Numbered from the stretch's first letter, positions 7,242-16,272 are shown. The stretch is DNA of 24,586 nt from SZUA-229 sp964531165 (GCA_964531165.1 CAZHEA010000048.1:1-24586); one strand, 5' to 3'. Notes: a model not told the origin generated them from the sequence alone. Translations and numbers: made by a program.

Positions 7242-7970
7242 ATGAATACACAAATACGTGATGTGCTAGTAGTACCGGAAGGTGATGGTGTTGACGTAAA
7301 GCGTTTATTCCCTTTGCCTGAATTTATGAATTTTGATCCGTTTGTATTATGGGATCATTTTAATATTACGCCAGGCAGAGGTTTTCCTGATCATCCGCAC
7401 CGGGGCTTTGAGGCGATAACCTATATGTTTGAAGGCGGCATGAATCATAAGGATAACCTGGGAAATGAATCCTTTGTTAAGTCCGGTGGTGCTCAGCGTT
7501 TTACCGCGGGTAGTGGTCTGGTGCATTCTGAAATGCCGGATGAAACCGCTAATAGCAATGGCATACAGCTATGGATTAACTTACCTAAAAAATTAAAAAA
7601 AATATCGCCGTCTTATCAACAGGTTAATGCTGATGAGTTCCCCGTGAAAAAATTCGATGGAGGGCAGGTAAAAATTCTGCTAGGTGAGGGATCAGAGCTG
7701 AAGCTAAATACGCAAGTTATCTATCAGCATGTGATCTTAAATGAGAATAAAAAGTATCAACTGGATATAGATTTGGCGATGCGGGGTATTGTTTATTTAC
7801 TGTCGGGTCAGTTAAAAATTAATCAGACTCCGCTGAAAAGCAATCAGGCCATGTTTATTGAAAATACCAGTAAGTTAATGATTGAAGCGGCTGAAAAAAG
7901 TGAGTTTATGTTGTGCTTCGGTATGCCGCATAACCAGCCTATATATCAGCACGGCCCATTCGTTGATTAA
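7242..7970 (+). CDS. Pirin family cupin protein (YhhW-like)
   Basis: This 242-aa bicupin protein has the pirin N-terminal domain (about residues 10-125) and a C-terminal cupin (about 140-240). The metal ligands of the family are present: His51 and His53 in FPDHPHRGFEAI, and His95 and Glu97 in GLVHSEMP. Bacterial pirins bind iron or another divalent metal; some have quercetin 2,3-dioxygenase activity in vitro, but physiological substrates are mostly unknown. The ATG at 7242 is chosen because AGGAGA lies at 7231-7236; an ATG at 7218 has no such site. It follows the glutathionyl-hydroquinone reductase by 28 bases and is likely cotranscribed. Confidence 0.92.
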   Translation: MNTQIRDVLVVPEGDGVDVKRLFPLPEFMNFDPFVLWDHFNITPGRGFPDHPHRGFEAITYMFEGGMNHKDNLGNESFVKSGGAQRFTAGSGLVHSEMPDETANSNGIQLWINLPKKLKKISPSYQQVNADEFPVKKFDGGQVKILLGEGSELKLNTQVIYQHVILNENKKYQLDIDLAMRGIVYLLSGQLKINQTPLKSNQAMFIENTSKLMIEAAEKSEFMLCFGMPHNQPIYQHGPFVD

Positions 7971-8000
7971 ATCTGAGTCAGTTTGCTTATCATTGTCTTG

Positions 8001-8035
8001 TTACCGCTAAGCGTTTCTTAGTGGTGAATCACTAA
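8001..8035 (+). terminator. Overlapping alternative hairpins after pirin gene
   Basis: TTACCGCTAAG (8001-8011) can pair with CTTAGTGGTGA (8017-8027) with two G-U pairs. TTAGTG (8018-8023) can instead pair with CACTAA (8030-8035). The two stems share the middle segment and are mutually exclusive. There is no long U-tract, so this is at best a weak terminator or processing structure for the doxX-yqjG-pirin transcript. Confidence 0.35.
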
Positions 8036-8069
8036 TAGCAGGAGAAGTTATAGCAATGTATAGGTATTG

Positions 8070-8107
8070 TCTGTATAACACTTTGTAGTCTTCTGGTGTT
8101 ATACAGA
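8070..8107. repeat. 12-bp perfect inverted repeat upstream of patatin gene
   Basis: TCTGTATAACAC (8070-8081) and GTGTTATACAGA (8096-8107) are perfect inverted copies around a 14-base spacer. The site lies 111 bases or more before the patatin start codon. It could be a transcript hairpin or a regulator site. No T-run follows, so it does not look like an intrinsic terminator. Confidence 0.5.
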
Positions 8108-8217
8108 GCAGTACATCTGCATGAATGGAGCTTCTGCCTGTTTAGCTAATATCATAATATTTATACGGCGCGGTATATTCACCAGCTAGCGCCTCAAGCA
8201 AAGGTGTTTACAATATC

Positions 8218-9117
8218 ATGTCAACAAAAAATGAAAAGACCGTATCCCTTGTTTTAGGCAGTGGCGGCGCCCGGGGTCTAGCGCATATTGGGGTAATTCA
8301 TTGGTTGGAGGAAAATGGCTATAAAATAGCATCAATTTCCGGTTGTTCGATGGGTGCGCTTGTTGGTGGTATGTATGCTGCTGGAAAGCTGGATGAATTT
8401 GAAAGTTGGGTACGTGCAATAACTAAAGTAGATATTGTTACATTGCTGGACTTTTCATGGAAGAAAAGTGGTCTTGTTAAAGGCGATAAAATTATTAACA
8501 CATTAACTGAGCTTGTGGGTGATGTGCTTATTGAAAATTTACCGGTAAAATTTACGGCCATTGCAGCTGATATACGTAATGAAAAAGAAGTCTGGATGAA
8601 TTCAGGAAAACTTTTTGATGCAATTAGAGCATCTATATCGTTACCACTTTTTTTTACTCCCTTTAGGTATAATGGTATTGAGTTGATTGACGGTGGCGTT
8701 TTGAATCCTGTTCCGATTGCGCCTACTTTTAGCGATGCGACAGACTTAACTATCGCAGTTAATCTTGGTGGAAAGGTAGATAGTAAAGAAAAAATAATAA
8801 GTAAGGCTGTAAAAAGTGATAATAAATCTCCATTCACCGATAAAATTACTGAGTTTGTAGGCAGCTTCAAAAATTTGACAACAAGCCAGATCAGTAATGA
8901 GTGGAGTGCATACGATATAGCAAATCAGGCTTTTGATGCAATGCAAAGTACTATTGCAAGACAGAAACTGGCGGCATATCCCGCCGATTATGTTATCGAA
9001 ATTGCTCGAAATGCCTGTGGCACATTAGAGTTTGAGCTTGCTTCGCAAATAATAGATCTTGGATACAAAAAAGCTGAGGAAGGTTTGTGCGCAGTAAGTG
9101 CACTGCAGAAAAGTTAG
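8218..9117 (+). CDS. Patatin-like phospholipase family protein (RssA/NTE type)
   Basis: This 299-aa protein has the patatin Ser-Asp dyad fold. The oxyanion motif GSGGARG is at 14-20, the nucleophile Ser44 is in GCSMG (42-46), and the catalytic Asp158 is in the DGG motif (ELIDGGVLNPVP). The layout resembles E. coli RssA/YchK-type proteins of about 300 aa, predicted to hydrolyse ester bonds of lysophospholipids or other lipids. No signal peptide is apparent, so it is probably cytoplasmic or membrane-associated. The residues after about 230 are less conserved. No strong ribosome binding site is seen before the ATG. It stands alone between two hairpin-bearing spacers. Confidence 0.92.
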   Translation: MSTKNEKTVSLVLGSGGARGLAHIGVIHWLEENGYKIASISGCSMGALVGGMYAAGKLDEFESWVRAITKVDIVTLLDFSWKKSGLVKGDKIINTLTELVGDVLIENLPVKFTAIAADIRNEKEVWMNSGKLFDAIRASISLPLFFTPFRYNGIELIDGGVLNPVPIAPTFSDATDLTIAVNLGGKVDSKEKIISKAVKSDNKSPFTDKITEFVGSFKNLTTSQISNEWSAYDIANQAFDAMQSTIARQKLAAYPADYVIEIARNACGTLEFELASQIIDLGYKKAEEGLCAVSALQKS

Positions 9118-9718
9118 CGGTACTTATTCTACGGGGTGTTAGAGTGAGTCTGAGACTTGCTCTGTGTAGTATAATATAGAAAGATATGAAAAGTGACTGA
9201 GTATGAAAATACGGGTTTAATTAATTTAAAATCAAAAGTAGTATTTCGCATAACTCATATAAGTCTCTTTCCCGCCATTAACCCAACTTTTTCAGTTATT
9301 TTGCTAATGGGAAGATAAATCGATTTATAAAATTCAATAGTTCATCTGTATATGAACTATTAAGTAAGCTGCCTATAAACAGATACACACGAAAGTCTCT
9401 TTATAAGTGCGGCTCATAACGGTCTGTTTTTATTCATTCGTGAAGTTCATACAGCCACTAGACATCCAGTGGTTAATCTTAGGCCGGTACTCTTCAATAT
9501 AGGCAGGTTTCACCTAATATCTAATGGCCAGTTAGGCCACCAATGCACTCTGTGCTCATTATTGGCATACGCGAGCGGGGTATTTGTACTTGTGCTTGCC
9601 GGAGGTTAAATCTGTTTATACTTTTACCCATATACCAAAGACTTGGTATATGTGGGGTGCTGAAGTTTCGATAAAATGTCCATTAAATAATTGATAAGAG
9701 ACCGTCAGGGACAGTGAT
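9118..9718. other. 601-bp non-coding region before the giant lipase-like gene
   Basis: No convincing coding sequence is seen on either strand. Visible structure includes an imperfect hairpin just after the patatin gene (AGAGTGAGTC/GACTTGCTCT, 9141-9163), a perfect 10-bp inverted repeat (AATAGTTCAT 9336-9345 and ATGAACTATT 9352-9361, 6-base loop), and the NarL-type palindrome with -10 close to the downstream gene. The rest shows nothing I can assign. A long 5' leader or small RNA is possible but unsupported. Confidence 0.6.
9629..9677 (+). promoter_or_regulatory. Putative NarL-type operator and -10 for the giant exported hydrolase gene
   Basis: A perfect palindrome CATATACCAA-AGAC-TTGGTATATG spans 9629-9652. 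Within it the core TACCAAA-GA-CTTGGTA has the 7-2-7 heptamer arrangement with outer TAC/GTA used by NarL-type regulators. A -10-like TAAAAT is at 9672-9677, so the palindrome centre is about 43 bases before the predicted transcription start, and no good -35 is present. The same core and spacing recur before the response regulator gene (17745-17789). The start codon follows at 9719 with AGGGA upstream. Function is inferred. Confidence 0.65.
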
Positions 9719-12700
9719 ATGAATCAGCAAACAGGTATGAACGCTAGCGGCTTAACCAAAGCCATTTTTGGTTTTTTATGGTTTATTGGCAGCATGGGTT
9801 TGTTACCTGTCAGTGCTGCCGTCCTGACTATTCCACCTGACGGCGCGGATCAAATGCCGGTGATTTATGTGCACGGGGTTAATTCCGATGGTGCATCATG
9901 GGGGGTTGGCCCTTCGGGGAATTTTTCCAGCAATACTTTGTTGAGTCGATATCTCTATTCTAAAACCGCCGGGCCGGCTCGTTCACCGTCACGTTTTTTT
10001 GAGCAATTAGGCATACCCAACTGGGCTGTTCAGTGGCAGGCAATTGGCGGTAATAGCCCCTATGCAACCGAGAGTGAAGGCCGGGCCTTTTTGCAAACGG
10101 CTGAAGAATTAAGGGCGGGGGTTGACTGGGTTGCGGGTACCTGGACGGCACAAAATCACCCGGTTCCCGGTTTGCTGGATGTTCTACTTTCGTTTAATAC
10201 CTTTGCTGTTGATACAACGCACTTACCGATACCGGTTTTTGAGTTTGAAAAAGTTATTTCAATCAAGGCAACTAATGTCATTGTCGCGGCTCAGTTGCCC
10301 GCCATTCCAAACTATCAGTCAGCCGGGCGCATTGATCCGCGCGCGGCAAATTTTGTGTCGATGCTAGCGGATGAAAGAAGCAGTACGGGCAAGCTGGCGG
10401 ATTATCGGCAGGTCAATATTATTACCCATTCAATGGGCAGTTTAGTGACCCGTGCGATGCTGGATAAAGCCAAAGTGAAGTCGCGCCAGGATTCAGAGTT
10501 TATTTCTAACGTCATTTATAATGCACCGCCGTTTGCCGGTTCGACTATGTCGTACATGTCTAATTTATTGTTTGAGTCACCCCGGGTTACAAGAGATGTG
10601 TTCAACGACCCAATGGTACGTCGCTTAGTGGAAGTGCACCCACTTGCGGCTGATTCGATTAGTGACGTCATTGATATTATTATTGCTCCTATTTATAGCA
10701 AGGCAGGTCTGAGCCATGATGTTTTTTATGCGTTGCTGCCCGCCGGGTCTTTAGTAGATTTACTGGTATTACAGAATATAAATCTGGGTGAAAGCGGTGT
10801 AGGGCTTCTGGATCTGTTAGCACAAGATGAATTTTGGGGCGGCCTGGCGGTGGATTTTATGAACGGCGGTTTGCGTTTTGTTCTCTCCAGTATGAATGGC
10901 CTGCCCGGCATGAAAGAGCTGGACCCCGCAGGTGGAGCCGTGCATTTAAGCCGTTACGAAAATAACCCGGATGTTAAACAGTTTGTGACCATCGGGAACG
11001 GCGGAGAACGCATTAATTTATTTCCGGCCAGTTTACCCGATGTGGTAAATACACCGAACATACTTTTTGATGTTCAGTCTCTGTTTGCCTCTGCAGATGA
11101 TATCGGGCTGGCGGTGGGCAGTGCGAAATTATTAACGACCACCGATAAATTCGGCCCGGCGATGACCTTACTCTCACCCTTTAATTTAAATACCGGGATA
11201 TTTGAGGGGCTGACACATGAGGACCTGCTGACAGAAAATGTGCCGACAATGGCACCGGTGTGGTTACAAACTTTATGGGTGCCCCCCACCAGTTTAGTGT
11301 TAGACGGTGATGTGATTGAAATTGACTCGGCACAACGCCGTTATGTCGTTAAAGATATTGATACCTTAATGTCGTTTGACTCTGTGGCATTTGATAAGCC
11401 GCTAAGCTTCTCGTCTCCATTTCCACCGGTTCAACAAAAAAGTGTGGTGGTTAATATTGCCGCGGCTTCCCATGAATACCGTGTCATTATTGATGACGGT
11501 TCGGGTGCGATCCCCTCAGAATGGAAGCCGGTGGTTTTAGGTAATAGCGTTTCATTTCGCAGCATTCGTGGTGTGAGCGGATTAGCTAATAAGCCGTTTT
11601 TTCTGGAGTGGCGTTCTATCAATGAGGCGGGTGGCCGTGAAATGATTCGCAGTGCACGTTTTACCGTGCTCGGTGATATTCCGCAAATTGCCAGTTATCG
11701 CGTACTGGCCGCCAACCCTGCGGAAGTGATTAAGCTGGCCGACTATATTCGTCAGGATCCCAACGCGACACGCAGTGATAATTTAACCTCGGTTATTGCG
11801 GCGAATGCGGCGCAGGCCGCCAGGCTGGCAGCGGTGTTGTCGCAACCGGAGTCGATCTGGATGCTACGCAATCCGCAAAATAAAGCCATTACGCTGGTGC
11901 TGGATTCTACCGGTGATATTGAATATGCATGGGATGATAATGGTTTAGCCAACCCGACAAAAGTCAGTGGAGTTAGTGGTGCTCTAATTGAAATGGGGGC
12001 TTTAACTGAAGGCCAGCATAATTTATATATCCGTTTATCCACTTCTGTTTCGGGTGTCGTTAAAGCATCGGATATTATACGCCTCGGTGTCAGCGTAGAT
12101 AACACGCCACCGGTGATTAATTTTTCACAGGCCAGCACACATCCATTGGGTGTGGTTGCCGGGCTTAGAACGCCGCTAATCTTTAGTGTGCATGATGTGG
12201 ATAGTAATGCGGCTTCCGGTGAAGCATTGATTGCCGGTTTGAGTCAGTGGGCTTACCCCGACGGAAAAGTTTTTACCTTAAACCAGCCCGCGTTAATTGC
12301 GGATTTGCAGGCCAAAGGTATCAGCGGTGGCTTTATTGATATTGTGTTTAATGCCACGGATGCATTGGGTAATCAAAGTCAAAGCACGCAGCAAGTGTAT
12401 CTGGATATCACCGCACCCACATTGGAAGTGGTTGATGTCATCGGCACATTGCCCGCTGCAAATAATAATTTTAGTGCCACCTCGGGTCATGTTCAGTTGA
12501 TACTGAATGTCAGTGACGCCGGGGCGGGCTTTAGTGCGAATCCACAAATTTCAGTTAGCTTGGCAGGCGGTGAAACCATTCTGCGAAATAATTTATTGTT
12601 AGGGGCTATCAGTGGTAATCCGGATAGTTACGGAATTGATATCGAACTTAAAAGCGGCGTTAATAAAATTTTACTCACCGCGCAGGATATTGCCGGAAAT

Positions 12701-15220
12701 ATTTCAAGCCTGGAATTTGAAATTAATTACACGGCAATTGAAACCGCCGGTAATGTTGATATTATTTCGCCGCGTTTAGCAACCTGCTTTAATGCAGACG
12801 GTTCGGTGGTGGTTGACTGCGCTACCCTCGGTGGCATTGGCGATATTCAAAATATGGCCAGCTCTTATCACGGCGAAAGCGTGGTCTTTGCTTCCGGCGG
12901 GCGACGTTTTGTGCACGGCGATTATAATGCAGAGCAGGATGTATTTGTTTATCGTAATGGCAGTGTCAGTTTAGTTAGCGAAACGGCAACCGGCGAGCAG
13001 GGCAATGACCGCAGTGAATTTCCACAGGTGTCCGGCAATGGTCGTTATGTTGTCTTTCAAAGTACTGCCACTAATCTTGCAGCCAACACCGAAAGAAGCG
13101 GTAGTTTTCCCCAGCATAATTTATTTATAAAAGATCTGCATACGAATCGCATTGCGGTGATTAGCCGTCAGTCGAATCAGCTTCCCGCCAATATAACCGG
13201 CAGTGTTAATTATTATCCAACGCTGACATTTTCCGGTCGCTATGTGTTCTTTTCTTCGCGGGTAAACCGCTTTGTTGATGGCATTAGCTCGCCGGATAAT
13301 TTTGAAAAAATTTATATGGTGGATCTCGATCCGGATGAAAACGGCGATTTGTTTGATGAAAATTATCAGAACCATGCGGTGACGCTGGAAACCGCAACAA
13401 CTCAGCTGGCGGGAAAAATATTAAACCCGCGGGTGAGTCAGGATGGCCGTTATCTGGTATTCAGTTCTGGCGTAAACAGCCTGACGAATTTACAGGGTGT
13501 CATGCTATTTAAATTTGCCGGTAATGAAGCGGATGGCACACTGGATGTTTCACAACGCAGTGCGGTTTTTATTGCTGAAGGTAGTCGTGCACAACTAAGT
13601 CCATTTGGTGACAGTGTAGCCTTTATCAGTAATAAAAATTTAACCGCAGATGATACCAATCAGGAAATTAATAATGCCGATGTATATTTATCCTCCGGTG
13701 AAAGTGCCGGTGGCAGTTTTAGTAGCCGTACATTAACCCTGTTAACTGCAGAGTTAAACGGCACGGTGACAACGGGAAATACAATGCGTGATTTGTCTGT
13801 CTCTGAAGATCGACCGGCGGGTGCCGGAGCGGTTAAAGTGAGCTGGCTATCCGCCCACAATAATCTGGTGGCAAATGACAGTAACGGCGTTGAAGATCTT
13901 TTTATTGATCGTCAGTCGGCGGTGTTTCCGGCGGCTTTAGTGGTACCTAACTGGATCGCTGCAGATGCACCGTCAGCGGCGGCTTCTGCGGCGGGGTTAT
14001 TAACGCCAAGCGGGCGCTATGCACTGTGGGCATCACGGCAGGTTTATATTGATCCGTTTAGCGCAACCGGCGACAGTCAAATATACAAGCGGCGGATTGA
14101 TCCGGCGGATGAATCGATACTCACTGTATCGGTGAACGGTGAAGGGCAGGTGTTGCGTAATCCTCCGGGAGTTGAACAGTTAAGTCAAATAGGCCAGCTG
14201 GGTACCCGCTATGCTTATGATGACGAGCAACAGGTGTTATTAACCGCGCAGTCAACCGCCGATACGATCTTTGTAGGCTGGAGCGGCGTAGACAGTAGCC
14301 AGAAGAGTAATCAGGATAGTAATCAGGATAGNNNNNNNNNNNNNNNNNNNNNNNNNNNNNNNNNNNNNNNNNNNNNNNNNNNNNNNNNNNNNNNNNNNNN
14401 NNNNNNNNNNNNNNNNNNNNNNNNNNNNNNNAGTAATCAGGATAGTAATCAGGATAGCAATCAGTCGAGTATTCGTTTGAATATGCATGATTCGCAAACC
14501 GTGGTTGCACGTTTTCAGCCGGTTACACCCCCGACGTCCGCCAGTGCTGCAATCATTACTAATGCCGGTGAAGAAAGTGTCGGCGTAGCGCCGAAGATTC
14601 AGGCTAACGCCGGGCAGACGTTTCAGCTGTCTATTATTTCTAATGCTACAAACGGACAGGCGCGGGTGAGTAATGGCCTGTTATATTATAAACCGGATGC
14701 GGGTTTTGTCGGCAGTGACGCGTTTACGTTTCAGGTTACCAATCAGTATAACCAGTCATTAACGAAGCCGGTTAAGGTGCAGGTAACGGTGCTGGCGGTA
14801 AATCAGGCACCGCTTTCTTCCGAGTTAAATATTACCACTGAGCAGGACACCCGCAGTCAGGCGGTTTTACCATCGGTAACCGATACGACGATTAATGAAC
14901 AGTTTAGCTATCGTATTTTGCTGGCTGCCCAAAACGGCGTGGTGAGTTTACAGGCGGATGGTTTTGTTTACACACCGGTTGCCAATTATTCTGGTGAAGA
15001 TAGCTTTCAGTATCAGGTAACGGATTCGGCGGGCAATAAAATTTCGGCTATTGCGCAGGTGACGGTTACTAAAAAAGTTGATAACAATACCGGAGGCTCA
15101 ACAGGTTCGGGCGGCGGTGGCGGTGCAATTGATATTGAACTGTTGCTGATGTTTTTATTAATGGCGGGATTACGGTTCTATGGGATAGGAATTGATTACC
15201 GGGTAAGGTTGAAACAGTAA
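9719..15220 (+). CDS. Very large exported lipase-like multidomain protein with C-terminal sorting tail (contains assembly gap)
   Basis: This open frame of 1833 codons encodes a secreted or surface protein. A signal peptide (about 1-34, ending PVSAA) is followed by an alpha/beta-hydrolase domain: oxyanion motif YVHGVNSDG (His52-Gly53), nucleophile Ser238 in ITHSMGSL, and likely catalytic His500 in GLTHEDLL. Ig-like segments follow (about 700-1060; NTPPVINFS, ITAPTLEVV), then a TolB/PD40-like beta-propeller (about 1080-1470) with repeats such as VSGNGRYVVFQS, VSQDGRYLVFSS and PSGRYALWAS. An InlB-type segment (about 1475-1590; FVGWSG...QTVVARF) is interrupted by SNQD repeats. Cadherin-like segments (SDAFTFQVTN, GEDSFQYQVTD) follow. 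The end is GGSTGSGGGGG plus a hydrophobic stretch, resembling GlyGly-CTERM or JDVT-CTERM signals. The natural substrate is unknown. The length is approximate because of 100 N at 14332-14431. Confidence 0.85.
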   Translation: MNQQTGMNASGLTKAIFGFLWFIGSMGLLPVSAAVLTIPPDGADQMPVIYVHGVNSDGASWGVGPSGNFSSNTLLSRYLYSKTAGPARSPSRFFEQLGIPNWAVQWQAIGGNSPYATESEGRAFLQTAEELRAGVDWVAGTWTAQNHPVPGLLDVLLSFNTFAVDTTHLPIPVFEFEKVISIKATNVIVAAQLPAIPNYQSAGRIDPRAANFVSMLADERSSTGKLADYRQVNIITHSMGSLVTRAMLDKAKVKSRQDSEFISNVIYNAPPFAGSTMSYMSNLLFESPRVTRDVFNDPMVRRLVEVHPLAADSISDVIDIIIAPIYSKAGLSHDVFYALLPAGSLVDLLVLQNINLGESGVGLLDLLAQDEFWGGLAVDFMNGGLRFVLSSMNGLPGMKELDPAGGAVHLSRYENNPDVKQFVTIGNGGERINLFPASLPDVVNTPNILFDVQSLFASADDIGLAVGSAKLLTTTDKFGPAMTLLSPFNLNTGIFEGLTHEDLLTENVPTMAPVWLQTLWVPPTSLVLDGDVIEIDSAQRRYVVKDIDTLMSFDSVAFDKPLSFSSPFPPVQQKSVVVNIAAASHEYRVIIDDGSGAIPSEWKPVVLGNSVSFRSIRGVSGLANKPFFLEWRSINEAGGREMIRSARFTVLGDIPQIASYRVLAANPAEVIKLADYIRQDPNATRSDNLTSVIAANAAQAARLAAVLSQPESIWMLRNPQNKAITLVLDSTGDIEYAWDDNGLANPTKVSGVSGALIEMGALTEGQHNLYIRLSTSVSGVVKASDIIRLGVSVDNTPPVINFSQASTHPLGVVAGLRTPLIFSVHDVDSNAASGEALIAGLSQWAYPDGKVFTLNQPALIADLQAKGISGGFIDIVFNATDALGNQSQSTQQVYLDITAPTLEVVDVIGTLPAANNNFSATSGHVQLILNVSDAGAGFSANPQISVSLAGGETILRNNLLLGAISGNPDSYGIDIELKSGVNKILLTAQDIAGNISSLEFEINYTAIETAGNVDIISPRLATCFNADGSVVVDCATLGGIGDIQNMASSYHGESVVFASGGRRFVHGDYNAEQDVFVYRNGSVSLVSETATGEQGNDRSEFPQVSGNGRYVVFQSTATNLAANTERSGSFPQHNLFIKDLHTNRIAVISRQSNQLPANITGSVNYYPTLTFSGRYVFFSSRVNRFVDGISSPDNFEKIYMVDLDPDENGDLFDENYQNHAVTLETATTQLAGKILNPRVSQDGRYLVFSSGVNSLTNLQGVMLFKFAGNEADGTLDVSQRSAVFIAEGSRAQLSPFGDSVAFISNKNLTADDTNQEINNADVYLSSGESAGGSFSSRTLTLLTAELNGTVTTGNTMRDLSVSEDRPAGAGAVKVSWLSAHNNLVANDSNGVEDLFIDRQSAVFPAALVVPNWIAADAPSAAASAAGLLTPSGRYALWASRQVYIDPFSATGDSQIYKRRIDPADESILTVSVNGEGQVLRNPPGVEQLSQIGQLGTRYAYDDEQQVLLTAQSTADTIFVGWSGVDSSQKSNQDSNQDXXXXXXXXXXXXXXXXXXXXXXXXXXXXXXXXXXSNQDSNQDSNQSSIRLNMHDSQTVVARFQPVTPPTSASAAIITNAGEESVGVAPKIQANAGQTFQLSIISNATNGQARVSNGLLYYKPDAGFVGSDAFTFQVTNQYNQSLTKPVKVQVTVLAVNQAPLSSELNITTEQDTRSQAVLPSVTDTTINEQFSYRILLAAQNGVVSLQADGFVYTPVANYSGEDSFQYQVTDSAGNKISAIAQVTVTKKVDNNTGGSTGSGGGGGAIDIELLLMFLLMAGLRFYGIGIDYRVRLKQ
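14294..14467 (+). repeat. 12-bp tandem repeat (SNQD) collapsed into a 100-N assembly gap
   Basis: The unit AGTAATCAGGAT encodes Ser-Asn-Gln-Asp. Exact copies start at 14306 and 14318, with a third cut by the gap at 14330. After the gap, exact copies start at 14432 and 14444, with divergent copies at the two edges (SSQK at 14294; SNQS at 14456). Frame is kept across the gap, but unit phase is not (14432-14330 is 102, not a multiple of 12). The 100 N (14332-14431) is therefore a placeholder and the true copy number is unknown. Confidence 0.93.
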
Positions 15221-15245
15221 CCGGTTGGTCATGCTATTAAAAAAG

Positions 15246-15297
15246 TATCCCCACCCCCATTAAGTAAATATGGGTTGGGGATAACAGGCCTTTTTGG
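15246..15297. terminator. Hairpin terminator after the giant gene
   Basis: TATCCCCACCCCCAT (15246-15260) pairs with ATGGGTTGGGGATA (15270-15283), with one bulged or mismatched base, around a 9-base loop. A T-run (CCTTTTTGGG) follows at 15289-15298 and an A-run precedes the stem. The position 25 bases after the stop codon fits an intrinsic, perhaps bidirectional, terminator. Confidence 0.7.
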
Positions 15298-15370
15298 GTT
15301 TTAATTTGTTGTGAATCTGCTTTGTGGGTTTTCAGTTTATGTTCGTTATGCATACCATTAACAAAGTATC

Positions 15371-15470
15371 GTCACCCCGGCATGCTTGTGGCCGGGGTCC
15401 AGTGACTTTGACTTTGATTTTGAACCTGGATCGCCGCTCCATACTGTAAACATGGGCATGGAAATGTCAG
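15371..15470. repeat. Degenerate GTCA...CCGG palindromic repeat element
   Basis: GTCACCCCGGCATGC...GGCCGGGGTCCAGTGAC contains a perfect stem, ACCCCGGC (15374-15381) with GCCGGGGT (15391-15398). A weak inverted counterpart (CCTGGATCGCCGCTCC... ending near GTCAG) follows at about 15425-15470. The GTCA/CCAGTG/CTGGAT signature resembles the element at 6034-6122, though the stems differ. It is non-coding and lies between the giant gene and the next exported protein gene. Confidence 0.6.
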
Positions 15471-15600
15471 ACCTTTTTTCTATTTTGTGGGTTTATCACT
15501 CCATCGTTATTAAGTTGTTTTTTCAATAGAACTCGTCTATTAACTGTATGGCATTTAAAATGTCGCATATAAATAGAACGATAAATCAATGGAGAGACAA

Positions 15601-16260
15601 ATGAAAATGATAAAAAACCATTCTCTAAAATATACGCTGGCAGCGGTGGTGCTGGCAATATCTGCACCGGCCTTGGCCGGTCATAAGCATTCACAAACCG
15701 AACCGCTTGAATATCTAATCGATTTTAAAATATCCGGACAGATCACCGGCATGACCGATGACGGCTTACCGATTTATACCATCGGCGGCCCGGGCTTTGC
15801 ACCGCTGTGGATAGCCAGCACTGGCGAAATTACTGACTACACACCGAAGTGGCGAAAAACCGCTGAACTCAGTAACGGACAAATCACCTTTAGTGGTGCA
15901 CCCACCGACCCGGTGATTCGCTTTACCTGTTTAACCGGCAGCTGCAATATTCATTTAAAAGATGGTGGCGTGCTGACATCCGATGCGGGTGTGCCACTGG
16001 AAGGTCGTGCGATTAATATGTGGGGGCCGGTGATACAGAGTCCTGACTTTGATCCGCTGAACGGTATTATTCCAATTCGTATTCTGGGTTGCGGTGGGTT
16101 AAAGGAAATTGCCGGAAAGGGAAAATCGGCAGGAATGGTGGGTTCGATTTGTTTCAACGGTTCGCTGAATTTTAATCAGGCCGATCCGACACAGTTAACC
16201 GGTGCATCAAAGTGTACTATTACACTGCATACACCGGCAGATCCTTCTGTTATTCCGTAA
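15601..16260 (+). CDS. Unknown exported protein
   Basis: I do not recognise the family. The 219-aa product has a clear Sec signal peptide (MKMIKNHSLKYTLAAVVLAI, cleavage after APALA). The mature part (about 190 aa) is rich in Gly, Thr and beta-forming residues. It has four cysteines, in FTCLTGSC, LGCGGL and SICFNGS, plus a fifth in SKCTITL, so disulfides are likely in the periplasm or outside the cell. A His-containing start (GHKHSQTEP) follows the cleavage site. I chose the ATG at 15601 because GGAGAG lies at 15591-15596; an ATG at 15589 overlaps that site. It is flanked by terminators on both sides, so it is probably a single-gene unit. Position between the giant hydrolase and another exported protein hints at an extracellular role; function is unknown. 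Confidence 0.8.
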   Translation: MKMIKNHSLKYTLAAVVLAISAPALAGHKHSQTEPLEYLIDFKISGQITGMTDDGLPIYTIGGPGFAPLWIASTGEITDYTPKWRKTAELSNGQITFSGAPTDPVIRFTCLTGSCNIHLKDGGVLTSDAGVPLEGRAINMWGPVIQSPDFDPLNGIIPIRILGCGGLKEIAGKGKSAGMVGSICFNGSLNFNQADPTQLTGASKCTITLHTPADPSVIP

Positions 16261-16272
16261 GTCTTTTACAAA

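Noticed and set aside
8319..8870. 183-codon open frame opposite the patatin gene
   Set aside because: It is a mirror of a conserved gene with catalytic motifs on the plus strand; the reverse product shows no recognisable domain.
9525..9539. TGGCC-N5-GGCCA inverted repeat in the 601-bp spacer
   Set aside because: Five-base arms are expected by chance and there is no promoter or gene end next to it.
14121..14510. Reverse-strand open frames across the SNQD repeat
   Set aside because: They arise from the simple repeat and N run, with no start context, and lie opposite a well-supported gene.
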